From Synergistaceae bacterium (GTDB lineage: Bacteria; Synergistota; Synergistia; Synergistales; Aminobacteriaceae): a stretch of 46,688 nucleotides of DNA. This document shows, piece after piece, positions 14,821 through 22,411 of this stretch. Each line of letters starts with the position of its first letter. Position 1 is the first letter of the stretch. A model generated the notes under the pieces. That model was not told the origin of the DNA. It made no database searches and saw only the letters and a program-made list of their open reading frames with translations. The stretch is taken from positions 1-46,688 of the forward strand of contig JAFSWZ010000016.1 in NCBI GenBank assembly GCA_017450125.1, in the 5' to 3' direction. A program made the translations under genes and the position numbers.

Positions 14821-16060
14821 TATCGATTACATCATATCTTTCTGCGTAAACCTCGCGCGGCAGATGATAGTCTCGGGCGCAAACCTCGAGCGCGTTCACC
14901 TCGCCGTCGAGGTCATCTGCAAGTCCTACGGCCTCCGCGACGTGAGCATCTTCTTCCTGAGCAACTATATTTCTCTGGGAGCTTATGACCCAGAAGGAAA
15001 CTACTCCTACCGGCAGGCCTCAATTCCTCCGGCAGGAATCCACCTCGACAGGCTGCGGAAACTTAACCAGCTCTCCTACAAGATAGCGGAGATTACCCCA
15101 CAGCCCAAGCTCCTCGACAAGATGCTTCATCGCGCAATGGACACCAAGAGCTACAGCAATCTTGTTGTGCTTCTCGGCAGGATCGTCGCGATGTCGTGCC
15201 TGTGCTTCATGTTCGGCGGGACGGTCAATGAGCTATTCCCCGTCGCGGCGGTAACTGCACTGATTCACTTCCTCATGCCCGTGCTCGAGAACTCAGGCCT
15301 TGACCGCATCGTCAGCAATGCCCTCACTATGTACATATCTGCTTCTGCGGCGTTGATGTTCGTGTATTCGGGCTTCAGCAGCAATCTTCCCGTGATTATG
15401 ATCACCGTCTCGATGATAGTAATTCCCGGCATCCCTCTCGTGAACGCAATGCGCAACCTCCTCTGCGGGCGCGAGAACAACGGCATTCTTCAGATGCTGA
15501 AGATATTTATTGAGACGATGGCTCTTGGAATGGGAATGTATGTAGCTATCGCGATGTTCGGGCACAACGCCATTCAGAACGCAGAACATGTAGTCGCAAT
15601 GACTGACCCGGTGATTCTGGTGGTGCTGTCGTACATTGCCTCTGTGGGGTTCGGGATTGTGTTCATGATTCCGCCTAAAGATTTATGGCTCGCGGGGCTG
15701 GGCGGAGCACTGGCAAGGCTTGCGCTGGTCAGCCTCACTCCAGTAACGGACAACCGTCTGCTGTTCGTAACATTGTCGGCAATGGCGGCGGCACTTTACG
15801 CGGAGTTCTTGGCCGTAACGCGCAAACAGCCTTCAACGTACTTCGTCTATCCGTCAATAATCCCGCTGATACCCGGCGACTTGTTCTTCTTCGCGATGGT
15901 TGGGCTGTATCTGGGCGACAGGGCGAGCGTTGAGAGTTACGGGGTGAACTGTCTGCTGTCATTGGCCGGACTGAGCATCGGGTTCGTGCTGAGCTCGACG
16001 GTTGCGCACCACGTCAGGAGAAGTTACTACAGGAGCAGCTTCTCTACACCTCATCAATAA
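14813..16060 (+). CDS. Threonine/serine exporter, ThrE family (fused form)
   Basis: 415 residues. The N-terminal domain (about 1-120, YIISFCVNLARQMIVSGANLERVHLAVEVI) is the soluble ThrE_1/YjjP-type domain. It is followed by about ten hydrophobic segments covering ThrE_1 membrane helices and the ThrE_2/YjjB-like part (PSIIPLIPGDLFF near the C-terminus). Fused proteins of this kind export threonine and serine by proton antiport in Corynebacterium; YjjP/YjjB does so for succinate in E. coli. Which applies here is not decidable from sequence. The start overlaps the hydrolase gene by 8 nt, so the two are co-translated. The 3' end overlaps the convergent WYL gene by 17 nt. Confidence 0.8.
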   Translation: MNNIDYIISFCVNLARQMIVSGANLERVHLAVEVICKSYGLRDVSIFFLSNYISLGAYDPEGNYSYRQASIPPAGIHLDRLRKLNQLSYKIAEITPQPKLLDKMLHRAMDTKSYSNLVVLLGRIVAMSCLCFMFGGTVNELFPVAAVTALIHFLMPVLENSGLDRIVSNALTMYISASAALMFVYSGFSSNLPVIMITVSMIVIPGIPLVNAMRNLLCGRENNGILQMLKIFIETMALGMGMYVAIAMFGHNAIQNAEHVVAMTDPVILVVLSYIASVGFGIVFMIPPKDLWLAGLGGALARLALVSLTPVTDNRLLFVTLSAMAAALYAEFLAVTRKQPSTYFVYPSIIPLIPGDLFFFAMVGLYLGDRASVESYGVNCLLSLAGLSIGFVLSSTVAHHVRRSYYRSSFSTPHQ

Positions 16061-17045
16061 TCTTCATCGCCATATTGCGAACGATGCATTTCAGTGCCGG
16101 AGGCTCTATGACCTTAGCGTTCGGAGCTCCGGCCAATACCCACCTCGCAACGTCGTCAAGATGCGGCACTTCCGCAGTGAGGATTACGCTTCCGTCTTCT
16201 TGTTCTTCTGTCTTCTGTGAAGGATGCCACTTCACCAGCAAAGCAGACCCCGCAAGCCCTCCTTTGAGCCTCAGGCGTATTCTGTGCCGCTCCGTTCCGG
16301 GCGAAACGTACCACGCTGATGCTGTGTATTCCGCGCTGAAGCCTCCTTCTGTAGGCGGAATGTACCTCTCCCCAGAAGGATATACCCTCGTTATGCGGCT
16401 GATTCTGTGGGTGCTTAATGCCCCGTGCTTGTGGTTGAAGGAGATCATGTACCACGCGCTGCCTCTGAAGTAGAAATCGTACGGAGAGATTACCCACTTC
16501 CTCGCGTCTTTGCCCGGAGAAGTGTAGCGTATCTGCACAGCCTGCCCTGCGTTGCGCGCATCCGTGAGTGCCTTGAAGAGTTCGGGGTTCACCGGTTCGA
16601 CAGGAATCGCGGCGAGCGTGGCTTCTGCGAGTGCTTCACCTTGTCCGGCCAAGTCTGCGGGAATGTAGTTAGCGATTTTCGCCCAGAGCTTCAGAGCGTC
16701 CTTCTTCAGGTGGGGCAGGAAGTGTGAAGCCATCTTCAGCCCCGCGCTGAGTGCCTCAATCTCTGCGGGCGTGGCCTCGATGTTCACCAGCAGAGAGCCT
16801 TCATGCTTGAGGACGTAGAGGCCGCTTCTGTGGTCGTAATCAATTTCCGCCCCCATGAAGTTGCGCATGAACGTCAAGTCATTCTGCAGCATCCGATTCT
16901 GCCGGTAAGTTCCTCCGCCGTCCTTCGCGTAACCGCCTACGTTCTGTTCAATGGCTCTGCGTGTCGCCTTCCCGCCGCTGCGTTTCAGGAAAGCTACGAG
17001 GTCGAGGATTCTCCTGTAACGTTCAGAGCCTATATCTTTTGACAC
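16044..17045 (-). CDS. WYL-domain transcriptional regulator (YafY-like)
   Basis: 333 residues from a GTG at 17045, chosen because GAGGTG lies 8 nt upstream. An ATG at 17063 would add six residues but has no ribosome-binding site, and the much longer frame extension has no support. The N-terminus (SKDIGSERYRRILDLVAFLKRSGGKATRRAIEQNV) is a winged-helix DNA-binding domain. The middle and C-terminal parts form the WYL ligand-sensing domain: QIRYTSPGKDARKWVISPYDFYFRGSAWYMISFNH, then THRISRITRV, and a WYL C-extension ending KIIDEV. Such proteins sense nucleic acids, nucleotides or other ligands. The target is unknown. It faces the ankyrin gene divergently across a 70-nt gap. Confidence 0.78.
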   Translation of the reverse strand: MSKDIGSERYRRILDLVAFLKRSGGKATRRAIEQNVGGYAKDGGGTYRQNRMLQNDLTFMRNFMGAEIDYDHRSGLYVLKHEGSLLVNIEATPAEIEALSAGLKMASHFLPHLKKDALKLWAKIANYIPADLAGQGEALAEATLAAIPVEPVNPELFKALTDARNAGQAVQIRYTSPGKDARKWVISPYDFYFRGSAWYMISFNHKHGALSTHRISRITRVYPSGERYIPPTEGGFSAEYTASAWYVSPGTERHRIRLRLKGGLAGSALLVKWHPSQKTEEQEDGSVILTAEVPHLDDVARWVLAGAPNAKVIEPPALKCIVRNMAMKIIDEV

Positions 17046-17118
17046 TGCGGACACCTCACACATTAAGATAGTGGGAACATGTATCATAATATACACCAAG
17101 CTGAACAGAAAGGAGCAG

Positions 17119-18120
17119 ATGAATTTGGAGACTTCATCCGCAAGCTCTGAAGCACTCAAGCAAGCACTTAACGGGTTTGTACACCACAAATTTAGTGCAC
17201 CGGCATTAATGGCTATTATCCGCGACGGCGCGAAATGCACGGAAGACGAGTTTAAGCAGTCCCTGCGGGGAGACCTTTTTCACAACGTGTGGAGTGATGA
17301 CAGCCAGCTGGCATTCATCAACGAAATGCATTGCCTGATGCTCGGACAAAGTATCATGACCCCAGCCGAGCTGGAACTTATCGCCTACACGTATGCAGGT
17401 GATACCGAGTCGGTACGGCGTATCCTCAGCTCTGCGCCCGGCATCAACATAAACGTTCAGACGAGAGTCGGGCGGTACACCCCGCTGATTATAGCGGCAG
17501 ACGAAGGGTGGATCGAGCTGGTTCGGCTTCTCCTCGAGTCAGGAGCAGACCCCGAAGTCAAGAACCACATGGGAAGAACCGCGCTGTTCGTGGCCGCACA
17601 AGGTGTGCTCATGTGCGTAGAACCTCTGCTTGAATACGGAGCGGACCCGAACATTACGGACAAGGTAGGCAATGAGGCATTCGCAAAAATCTTCGAGAGC
17701 ACGCTTGAGGACATAACGTTCGATATGGTCAGGCTCATGCTGAAGCACGGAGCAGATGTCGACGCACGCAACTCCGCTGAACAGACACCTCTGATGCTGT
17801 GCATAAAGGGGAACGAAATTTTTCCCGAGCTGCGCAGAGAAATGGCAAAGCTCCTCCTTGAGCATGGTGCTGACGTTCACGCTAGGGATGACTGCGGCTG
17901 CTCTCCGATGTTTTACGCGGTGAATAACGGCAGGGATGAAGAACTGATAGATATTCTCCTTGATGCCGGAGCAGACATGACGGAAGGGCACAGCGACGAG
18001 TACAACAGGATCAGGGCCAGGATATGGGGCACGTTCAGCCCTGAAGATTTCGTAACATACGACGATAAAGATGATGATGACGAGGAAGACGACGACGAAG
18101 GAGAAGGGCTCGATGACTGA
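17119..18120 (+). CDS. Ankyrin-repeat protein with acidic tail
   Basis: 333 residues from the ATG at 17119, just after AAGGAG; an upstream GTG in frame lacks a ribosome-binding site. No signal peptide, so probably cytoplasmic. The N-terminal about 100 residues are helical and unrecognised. At least four ankyrin repeats follow, visible as GRYTPLIIAADEGWIELVRLLLESGADP, then GRTALFVAAQ, then VRLMLKHGADVDARN, and AKLLLEHGADVHARD with YAVNNGRDEELIDILLDAGAD. The end is strongly acidic (a run of Asp and Glu over the last about 20 residues). It probably mediates protein-protein contacts. The next gene, a metallopeptidase, starts 8 nt before this stop, so the two may work together. Confidence 0.8.
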   Translation: MNLETSSASSEALKQALNGFVHHKFSAPALMAIIRDGAKCTEDEFKQSLRGDLFHNVWSDDSQLAFINEMHCLMLGQSIMTPAELELIAYTYAGDTESVRRILSSAPGININVQTRVGRYTPLIIAADEGWIELVRLLLESGADPEVKNHMGRTALFVAAQGVLMCVEPLLEYGADPNITDKVGNEAFAKIFESTLEDITFDMVRLMLKHGADVDARNSAEQTPLMLCIKGNEIFPELRREMAKLLLEHGADVHARDDCGCSPMFYAVNNGRDEELIDILLDAGADMTEGHSDEYNRIRARIWGTFSPEDFVTYDDKDDDDEEDDDEGEGLDD

Positions 18121-18823
18121 CAAGGAAACGCTGGAGATGTTCCTAAGCTGCGACATGTCAACCCCCGAAGAAGTGTTCACGAAGTTCCTCACGCTTCCGG
18201 GCGCAAGGAGGTGCGAGCATATAGACTACACCTGCGGCGTGTACGTTCCGGGCACGAGGAGCGACAGGGTTCTTCTTGTTGCGCACGCTGATACTGTGTT
18301 CGGCCTCAGAGGGAGGCACAGGATGAAGTTCGAGGACGGCAAATATTCCAGTCTCGAGCCCGGCGAAGGAATCGGAGCAGACGACCGCGCTGGCTGTGCG
18401 ATACTCTGGCAGCTCAGGGACTCCGGGCACTCGCTGCTAATCACTAACGACGAGGAGATAGGGAGCGTCGGTGCAGACACAATAAGCGTCCGCAAGCCCA
18501 ACCTTTACGAGGAGCTGAACAATCACAGCTACATTCTCGAGTTCGACAGGAGGCACGGAAGGGACTACAAGGTCTATGACATTCCCGTAACAGACGAGTT
18601 CAAGAGGTTCATCGAGGAAGGAACAGGCTACGAGGAGGCCGACAGACGCTCATCAACAGACATCCGTACGCTGTGCGGCTCAATCTGCGGCGCGAACCTG
18701 AGCGTCGGCTACTACTGCGAACACACAGAAGCCGAGTTCCTCATCCTCAAGGAGTGGCAGAACACCCTAGACATTGCCCGCAAGCTCCTCGAACCTCCGC
18801 AGAAAAGATTTCCCTTAAGATAA
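18113..18823 (+). CDS. M20/M28-like zinc peptidase homologue, short form
   Basis: 236 residues from the ATG at 18113 (AAGGAG 9 nt upstream). The longer frame extension merely reads through the acidic tail of the ankyrin gene. A di-zinc aminopeptidase pattern is visible: His and Asp in VAHADTVFG, Asp in GIGADDRAG, the Glu pair in TNDEEIGSVGA, Asp in EFDRR, and His in YYCEHTEAEF. That covers all the metal and catalytic positions expected for M20/M28/M42 enzymes. At 236 residues it is short, so the dimerisation or lid domain is reduced or absent. It overlaps the ankyrin gene by 8 nt. Likely a cytoplasmic peptidase; the substrate is unknown. Confidence 0.72.
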   Translation: MTDKETLEMFLSCDMSTPEEVFTKFLTLPGARRCEHIDYTCGVYVPGTRSDRVLLVAHADTVFGLRGRHRMKFEDGKYSSLEPGEGIGADDRAGCAILWQLRDSGHSLLITNDEEIGSVGADTISVRKPNLYEELNNHSYILEFDRRHGRDYKVYDIPVTDEFKRFIEEGTGYEEADRRSSTDIRTLCGSICGANLSVGYYCEHTEAEFLILKEWQNTLDIARKLLEPPQKRFPLR

Positions 18824-18828
18824 CGCAA

Positions 18829-18865
18829 AACCCGCTCTCTCAGCAAGGGGGCGGGTTCTCTTTTT
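18829..18865. terminator. Intrinsic terminator after the peptidase gene
   Basis: The stem AACCCGC (18829-18835) pairs with GCGGGTT (18851-18857) and is followed by CTCTTTTT on the plus strand. It lies 5 nt after the peptidase stop and 6 nt before the convergent MalQ stop, so it can also serve MalQ. The minus-strand tail (TTTTGCG) is shorter. Confidence 0.75.
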
Positions 18866-18870
18866 CCCTG

Positions 18871-20391
18871 CTAGTCTTCCTTGCGAACTCTGCCGTAGAG
18901 CTTGCAGGCGGCACGTATTCTGTCGGCCAGTCCGTCAGGAATCGCGTCAGCCTTCATCCTCCACGCCCAGTTTCCCGACGCTGTTGAAGGCACGTTGATG
19001 CGCGCTTCTGCACCGAGACGCAGATAGTCCTGCATTGGAATCACTGCCGTGTCCGCAACCGAACTCACTGCCAGCCTCGTAACCTCTGACGTGAAGATGT
19101 AGCCGTCCATTACGTCGCGGCCGATATACGAAGCGAAGTTCTTTATCTCGTCCTCCGTCGCGTCATTCTCGAACCATCCGCGCGAGGTGTTGTTGTCGTG
19201 AGTTCCTGTGTACACTACGCTGTTGCGGGTGTGGTTGTGCGGAGCGTAAGGGTTGTCGGCTGGATTTCCCCACGCGAAGTGAAGCACGGTCATGCCCGGC
19301 ATTGCGTAATTACAGCGGACTTCTTCAACATCCGGCGTGATTATCCCCAAGTTCTCCGCCCAGAAAGGCATCTCCGGGAAGTTCTCTTCCAGTGCCGCGA
19401 AGAACTCTTTGTGCGGAACGTCAACCCACTCGCCGTTCTTGGCCGTAATCTCGCCTGCAGGAACTGCCCAGTATGCCACTAGCCCCCTGAAGTGGTCTAT
19501 CCTTACCCTGTCGAACATCGAGAGCAGATTCTTCAGCCTGCGTATCCACCAGTCAAAGCCGTCTGCCTCGTGAGCTTCCCACTTGTAGCACGGGTTGCCC
19601 CAGAGCTGTCCGTCCGCGCTGAAGTAATCCGGCGGAACTCCCGCGACTGTTACGGGGTTGAGGTCTTCGTCGAGGTCAAAGAGGCCGGGCTTCTGCCACA
19701 CGTCGGCACAGTCCATCGTTACATAGAGGGGCATATCTCCCACAAGCTCTATGTGAAGGTCGTTGAGGTGCTCGCGGAGCCTGCTTATCTGGTCGAAGAA
19801 TATGTACTGACAGAACTCCTGCAGTGCTATTTCCTCCGAGTACTCGGCCTTGAAGTCAGCGAGAGCTTTCGGGTCTCTGTGCCTGAGTTCTTCCGGCCAT
19901 TCCGTCCACGCTGAACCTCCCTGCACGTGCTTTATCACGCTGAACAGCGCAAAGTCCTCGAGCCATTCCGTGTCATGCACAAACTCTTCACAGTCGCAGC
20001 TCGTGCTTCTCATGTAATGTTTGTACGCCGCCTTCAGAATCTCCGTCTTGAACTCACGCGCTGACTCGTAATCCACACGTTCAGGGTTCGCGCTGAAGTC
20101 ATACTTTGCCGCAAACCTCTTCAGTTCGTCGGACAGAAGCAGGCCGTCTTCCACGAGCAGTTCCGGGCTCACGAGAAGATAATTCCCCGCAAACGCGCTC
20201 GTCGGACTGTAGGGAGAGTTCCCGCAGCCCGGGTCTATTGTCGTCATGGGGAGAACCTGCCACATGCTTTGCCCGGCATCATGAAGAAACTCAGCGAACC
20301 TCAGTGCTTCGGGCCCGAAGTCTCCTATTCCGTACGGCGACGGAAGCGACGTAACAGGCAGCAATATTCCTGCACCGCGTTTATCAGCCAT
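18871..20391 (-). CDS. malQ: 4-alpha-glucanotransferase (amylomaltase, GH77)
   Basis: 506 residues, the normal length for bacterial GH77 enzymes. It opens with RGAGILLPVTSLPSPYGIGDFGP, and GNSPYSPTSAFAGNYLLVS follows. The three catalytic acids sit in VRIDHFRGL (nucleophile Asp), AENLGIITPDV (acid/base Glu) and YTGTHDNNTSRGWF (transition-state Asp). The enzyme transfers alpha-1,4-glucan segments between maltodextrins in the cytoplasm, in glycogen or maltodextrin use. It is followed 20 nt further along the minus strand's upstream side by the amidohydrolase-like gene, with no evident functional link. The call is secure. Confidence 0.95.
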   Translation of the reverse strand: MADKRGAGILLPVTSLPSPYGIGDFGPEALRFAEFLHDAGQSMWQVLPMTTIDPGCGNSPYSPTSAFAGNYLLVSPELLVEDGLLLSDELKRFAAKYDFSANPERVDYESAREFKTEILKAAYKHYMRSTSCDCEEFVHDTEWLEDFALFSVIKHVQGGSAWTEWPEELRHRDPKALADFKAEYSEEIALQEFCQYIFFDQISRLREHLNDLHIELVGDMPLYVTMDCADVWQKPGLFDLDEDLNPVTVAGVPPDYFSADGQLWGNPCYKWEAHEADGFDWWIRRLKNLLSMFDRVRIDHFRGLVAYWAVPAGEITAKNGEWVDVPHKEFFAALEENFPEMPFWAENLGIITPDVEEVRCNYAMPGMTVLHFAWGNPADNPYAPHNHTRNSVVYTGTHDNNTSRGWFENDATEDEIKNFASYIGRDVMDGYIFTSEVTRLAVSSVADTAVIPMQDYLRLGAEARINVPSTASGNWAWRMKADAIPDGLADRIRAACKLYGRVRKED

Positions 20392-20411
20392 AATTTACCC
20401 TCCCAAAAAGT

Positions 20412-21740
20412 TTATGAATCGTTCTTGTCGTAGACCTTGACTCCGGCACAGAAAGTCATCGCTACATCAATTCCGGCGATCTCCTCAGGCTTGGCCGAGA
20501 AGGGATCTTTTTCCGCGACCGCAACATCAGCATCATTCCCGACAGTAAGCTCGCCCCTGCGCATCTCCGTACTGCCGTTCCACGCCGAAGCCCATGAATA
20601 CACGCTCACAGCTTCAGCAACGCTCAGCCCTGCGGAAACCATGAGGCCGGTCTTCTTCATCGGTGAAGCCAGCACCTGCCCTGAGCCCGCAGAAATCACT
20701 ATGCCGTTCATGAACGCAGAATGAAGCTCGTTGTCCTCGCTGCTTGAGGTGGAGATTCCTCCGAGACCGAGTATCCTCATGCGGTCGATGAGCTTGCTGT
20801 TGAAGCTGCTGCTCCTCACGAGGTGTCTGGGATTCTTGGGGAACTTCTTGATGATGCGCTCGAGAACGTTGATGCTGTACTGGCTGTTGTCGGCGATAAC
20901 CTGACAGCCCGAAAGGTGCGCGCTCGTTATCATGTTCTTCTGGTCTTCCTGCTTGAGGTCATCCCTCACCAGAATGCCGCCGAGCCTGCACATCGGAAGC
21001 CCGTCGCCGGTCCTCAGGCCTGACGCGAGAAATTCATTCATGCTTATTACTTCATCAAAGCCGAAGTTCAGCCGTACCCTGAAGCTCAACTCTCCATAAG
21101 CCTCCGACGAAAAGATGTCCCATATCTTTCCGGCATCCGTATACGCGTCAATCCACACCTCAGAGATTCCCAGTGCGTTCACCTTCGGGGAATACGTCCT
21201 GATGAGGTAGAGGATGTCATTCGTGCTCAGCGGAGGAAGGTGCTGTGCTAGGCCGTCAAGCTCTATGTTGTCCTGCGGCATGTTGAACTCGCTCATTGCG
21301 GGCGTGTTCAGGACTGCGTGCGTTCTTTTCGCGCCTATGACAGCGCAGGGACGTGAAGGAATTACAGCATCAATGTCGTCGCGGGAGATGTTCACGCTCT
21401 CGGGCAGGCCTTGCGCAATGTACCACCCCCGCAGAGGCTCAGGGTTGCTCTGCTGGTACGCGGTCAGCGCGCCGGTGAACTCCTGCAGTGAACGCACAGT
21501 ACTGAGGCTGAGCCGTTCCTGGTCTTCTGCCCAGCCGAAAAAATCCAGGCTCGTGTCGCAGAACGCAGGCAGCACCGTTTTGCCCTGAAGGTCGATGACT
21601 TTGCCGTTAAGTGCGGCGGCTTCGTCGTCAATCGAGACTATACGGCCATGCTCGAACGTTATACATGAGGCTGTTGAGGTCGGTGTATGGATGATGCCGT
21701 TGATGAGCGAAAGTTTCTGTGTGTCGTTACGGGTCTGCAC
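20412..21740 (-). CDS. Amidohydrolase-fold protein lacking the metal-binding histidines
   Basis: 442 residues from a GTG at 21740, with GGGGAG 6 nt upstream. The frame of the YtcJ/amidohydrolase-3 family is visible: an N-terminal LINGIIHTPTS strand, DLQGKTVLPAF, and the C-terminal composite beta-sandwich RGELTVGNDADVAV. The catalytic landmarks are gone. The expected His-x-His after PGFID is CDTSLDFF (61-68). The positions where YtcJ proteins have a late His-Gly-Asp and Arg-His-Arg-Ile-Glu-His read ADNSQYS and RHLVRSSSF. It is therefore probably not a metallohydrolase. It may bind a ligand or have a structural role, or it may be an enzyme under decay. The reading frame itself is intact over the full length, which argues for continued function. 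Confidence 0.65.
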   Translation of the reverse strand: MQTRNDTQKLSLINGIIHTPTSTASCITFEHGRIVSIDDEAAALNGKVIDLQGKTVLPAFCDTSLDFFGWAEDQERLSLSTVRSLQEFTGALTAYQQSNPEPLRGWYIAQGLPESVNISRDDIDAVIPSRPCAVIGAKRTHAVLNTPAMSEFNMPQDNIELDGLAQHLPPLSTNDILYLIRTYSPKVNALGISEVWIDAYTDAGKIWDIFSSEAYGELSFRVRLNFGFDEVISMNEFLASGLRTGDGLPMCRLGGILVRDDLKQEDQKNMITSAHLSGCQVIADNSQYSINVLERIIKKFPKNPRHLVRSSSFNSKLIDRMRILGLGGISTSSSEDNELHSAFMNGIVISAGSGQVLASPMKKTGLMVSAGLSVAEAVSVYSWASAWNGSTEMRRGELTVGNDADVAVAEKDPFSAKPEEIAGIDVAMTFCAGVKVYDKNDS

Positions 21741-21776
21741 GCCCTGCTCCCCTTCCGTGTGCGTGTAAAGTTTGCA

Positions 21777-21799
21777 GCCCGCCCGTCAATGAGGCAGGC
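21777..21799 (-). terminator. Weak hairpin after the YjfB-like gene
   Basis: GCCCGCC (21777-21783) faces GGCAGGC (21793-21799), six of seven positions paired, with a 9-nt loop. It lies 10 nt beyond the YjfB-like stop. The minus-strand tail (TGCAAACTTTAC) is only weakly T-rich, so termination is uncertain. Confidence 0.3.
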
Positions 21800-21808
21800 C
21801 GCTGTGTG

Positions 21809-22072
21809 TTATGCAAGCCCTGAATAGTTCTTGCCGATGCCGAATATCTGGAGAGAAGTCTCCATCAGTTCATTCTGCTGCTGTACGAGCCATGCTCCAA
21901 CTGCCATCTGAGCCTTTGCCTGGCTGATATCCATTGACGCTTCGGCTATGCTCATTGGGTCTGCTCCGCTCTCGAGTGCCTGAGCACTTGCGGCGTTCGC
22001 GGTGTTCAGGCCGTTCTGCATCATGGCGAGGCCGTTCTTGCCGAGAGTGTCATAGCTGTTCATGCTTATCAT
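21809..22072 (-). CDS. YjfB-like putative motility-associated small protein
   Basis: 87 residues from the ATG at 22072, with GAGAGGTG about 7 nt upstream. The longer frame has no ribosome-binding site. The C-terminal half (DPMSIAEASMDISQAKAQMAVGAWLVQQQNELMETSLQIFG) resembles the YjfB family, small proteins annotated as putative motility proteins, with the characteristic alternating S/Q/A helix. The N-terminal about 35 residues (SYDTLGKNGLAMMQNGLNTANAASA) are a second amphipathic helix not typical of the shorter members. No flagellar genes are nearby. The gene is divergent from the hydrogenase regulator. Family assignment is tentative and rests on pattern alone. Confidence 0.4.
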   Translation of the reverse strand: MISMNSYDTLGKNGLAMMQNGLNTANAASAQALESGADPMSIAEASMDISQAKAQMAVGAWLVQQQNELMETSLQIFGIGKNYSGLA

Positions 22073-22123
22073 GATTATCACCTCTCTGAAAATTTTACGG
22101 GTAACTGATATTCTACTACGAAT

Positions 22124-22132
22124 TGATATAAT
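22124..22132 (+). promoter_or_regulatory. Extended -10 promoter for the TM1266-like/hydE operon
   Basis: TG-A-TATAAT lies 37 nt before the ATG of the regulator gene. No strong -35 box is visible, as expected for an extended -10 promoter. Confidence 0.5.
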
Positions 22133-22168
22133 TACGGCATCCCATAAGTTCAAGGAGGCAATCTGTTA

Positions 22169-22411
22169 ATGGAAACGCGCGTAGCAGTCATGAGCATCAT
22201 TGTTGAGGACACGTCGTCAATCGAGGAGCTCAACGGAATACTTCACGAGTACAGGGACTACATAATAGGGAGGATGGGGCTTCCCTACAAGCCGAAGCAC
22301 ATAAACCTGATAAGCATAGCCATTGATGCCCCGCAGGACGTAATCTCCGCGTTGTCAGGGAGAATCGGCAACCTTGAGGGCGTGAGCGTTAAGGCCGCCT
22401 TCTCGAAGTGA
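22169..22411 (+). CDS. TM1266-like iron-only hydrogenase system regulator
   Basis: 80 residues, a single ferredoxin-like alpha/beta domain: METRVAVMSIIVED, then LNGILHEYRDYIIGRMGLPYK, then INLISIAIDAPQDVISALSGRIGNLEGVSVKAAFSK. Length and pattern match the TM1266/NikR-C-like family, whose genes commonly sit beside [FeFe]-hydrogenase maturation genes in anaerobes. It has no DNA-binding domain, so it would act by ligand binding or protein contact. AAGGAGG lies 10 nt before the ATG. Its TGA overlaps the GTG of hydE by 4 nt, which strongly supports the link to hydrogenase assembly. Confidence 0.75.
   Translation: METRVAVMSIIVEDTSSIEELNGILHEYRDYIIGRMGLPYKPKHINLISIAIDAPQDVISALSGRIGNLEGVSVKAAFSK

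Noticed and set aside
17064-17240. Long N-terminal extension of the WYL regulator starting at 17240
   Set aside because: It would run through the divergent ankyrin gene's start and its ribosome-binding site. Its sequence is not helix-turn-helix-like, and good starts exist at 17045 and 17063.
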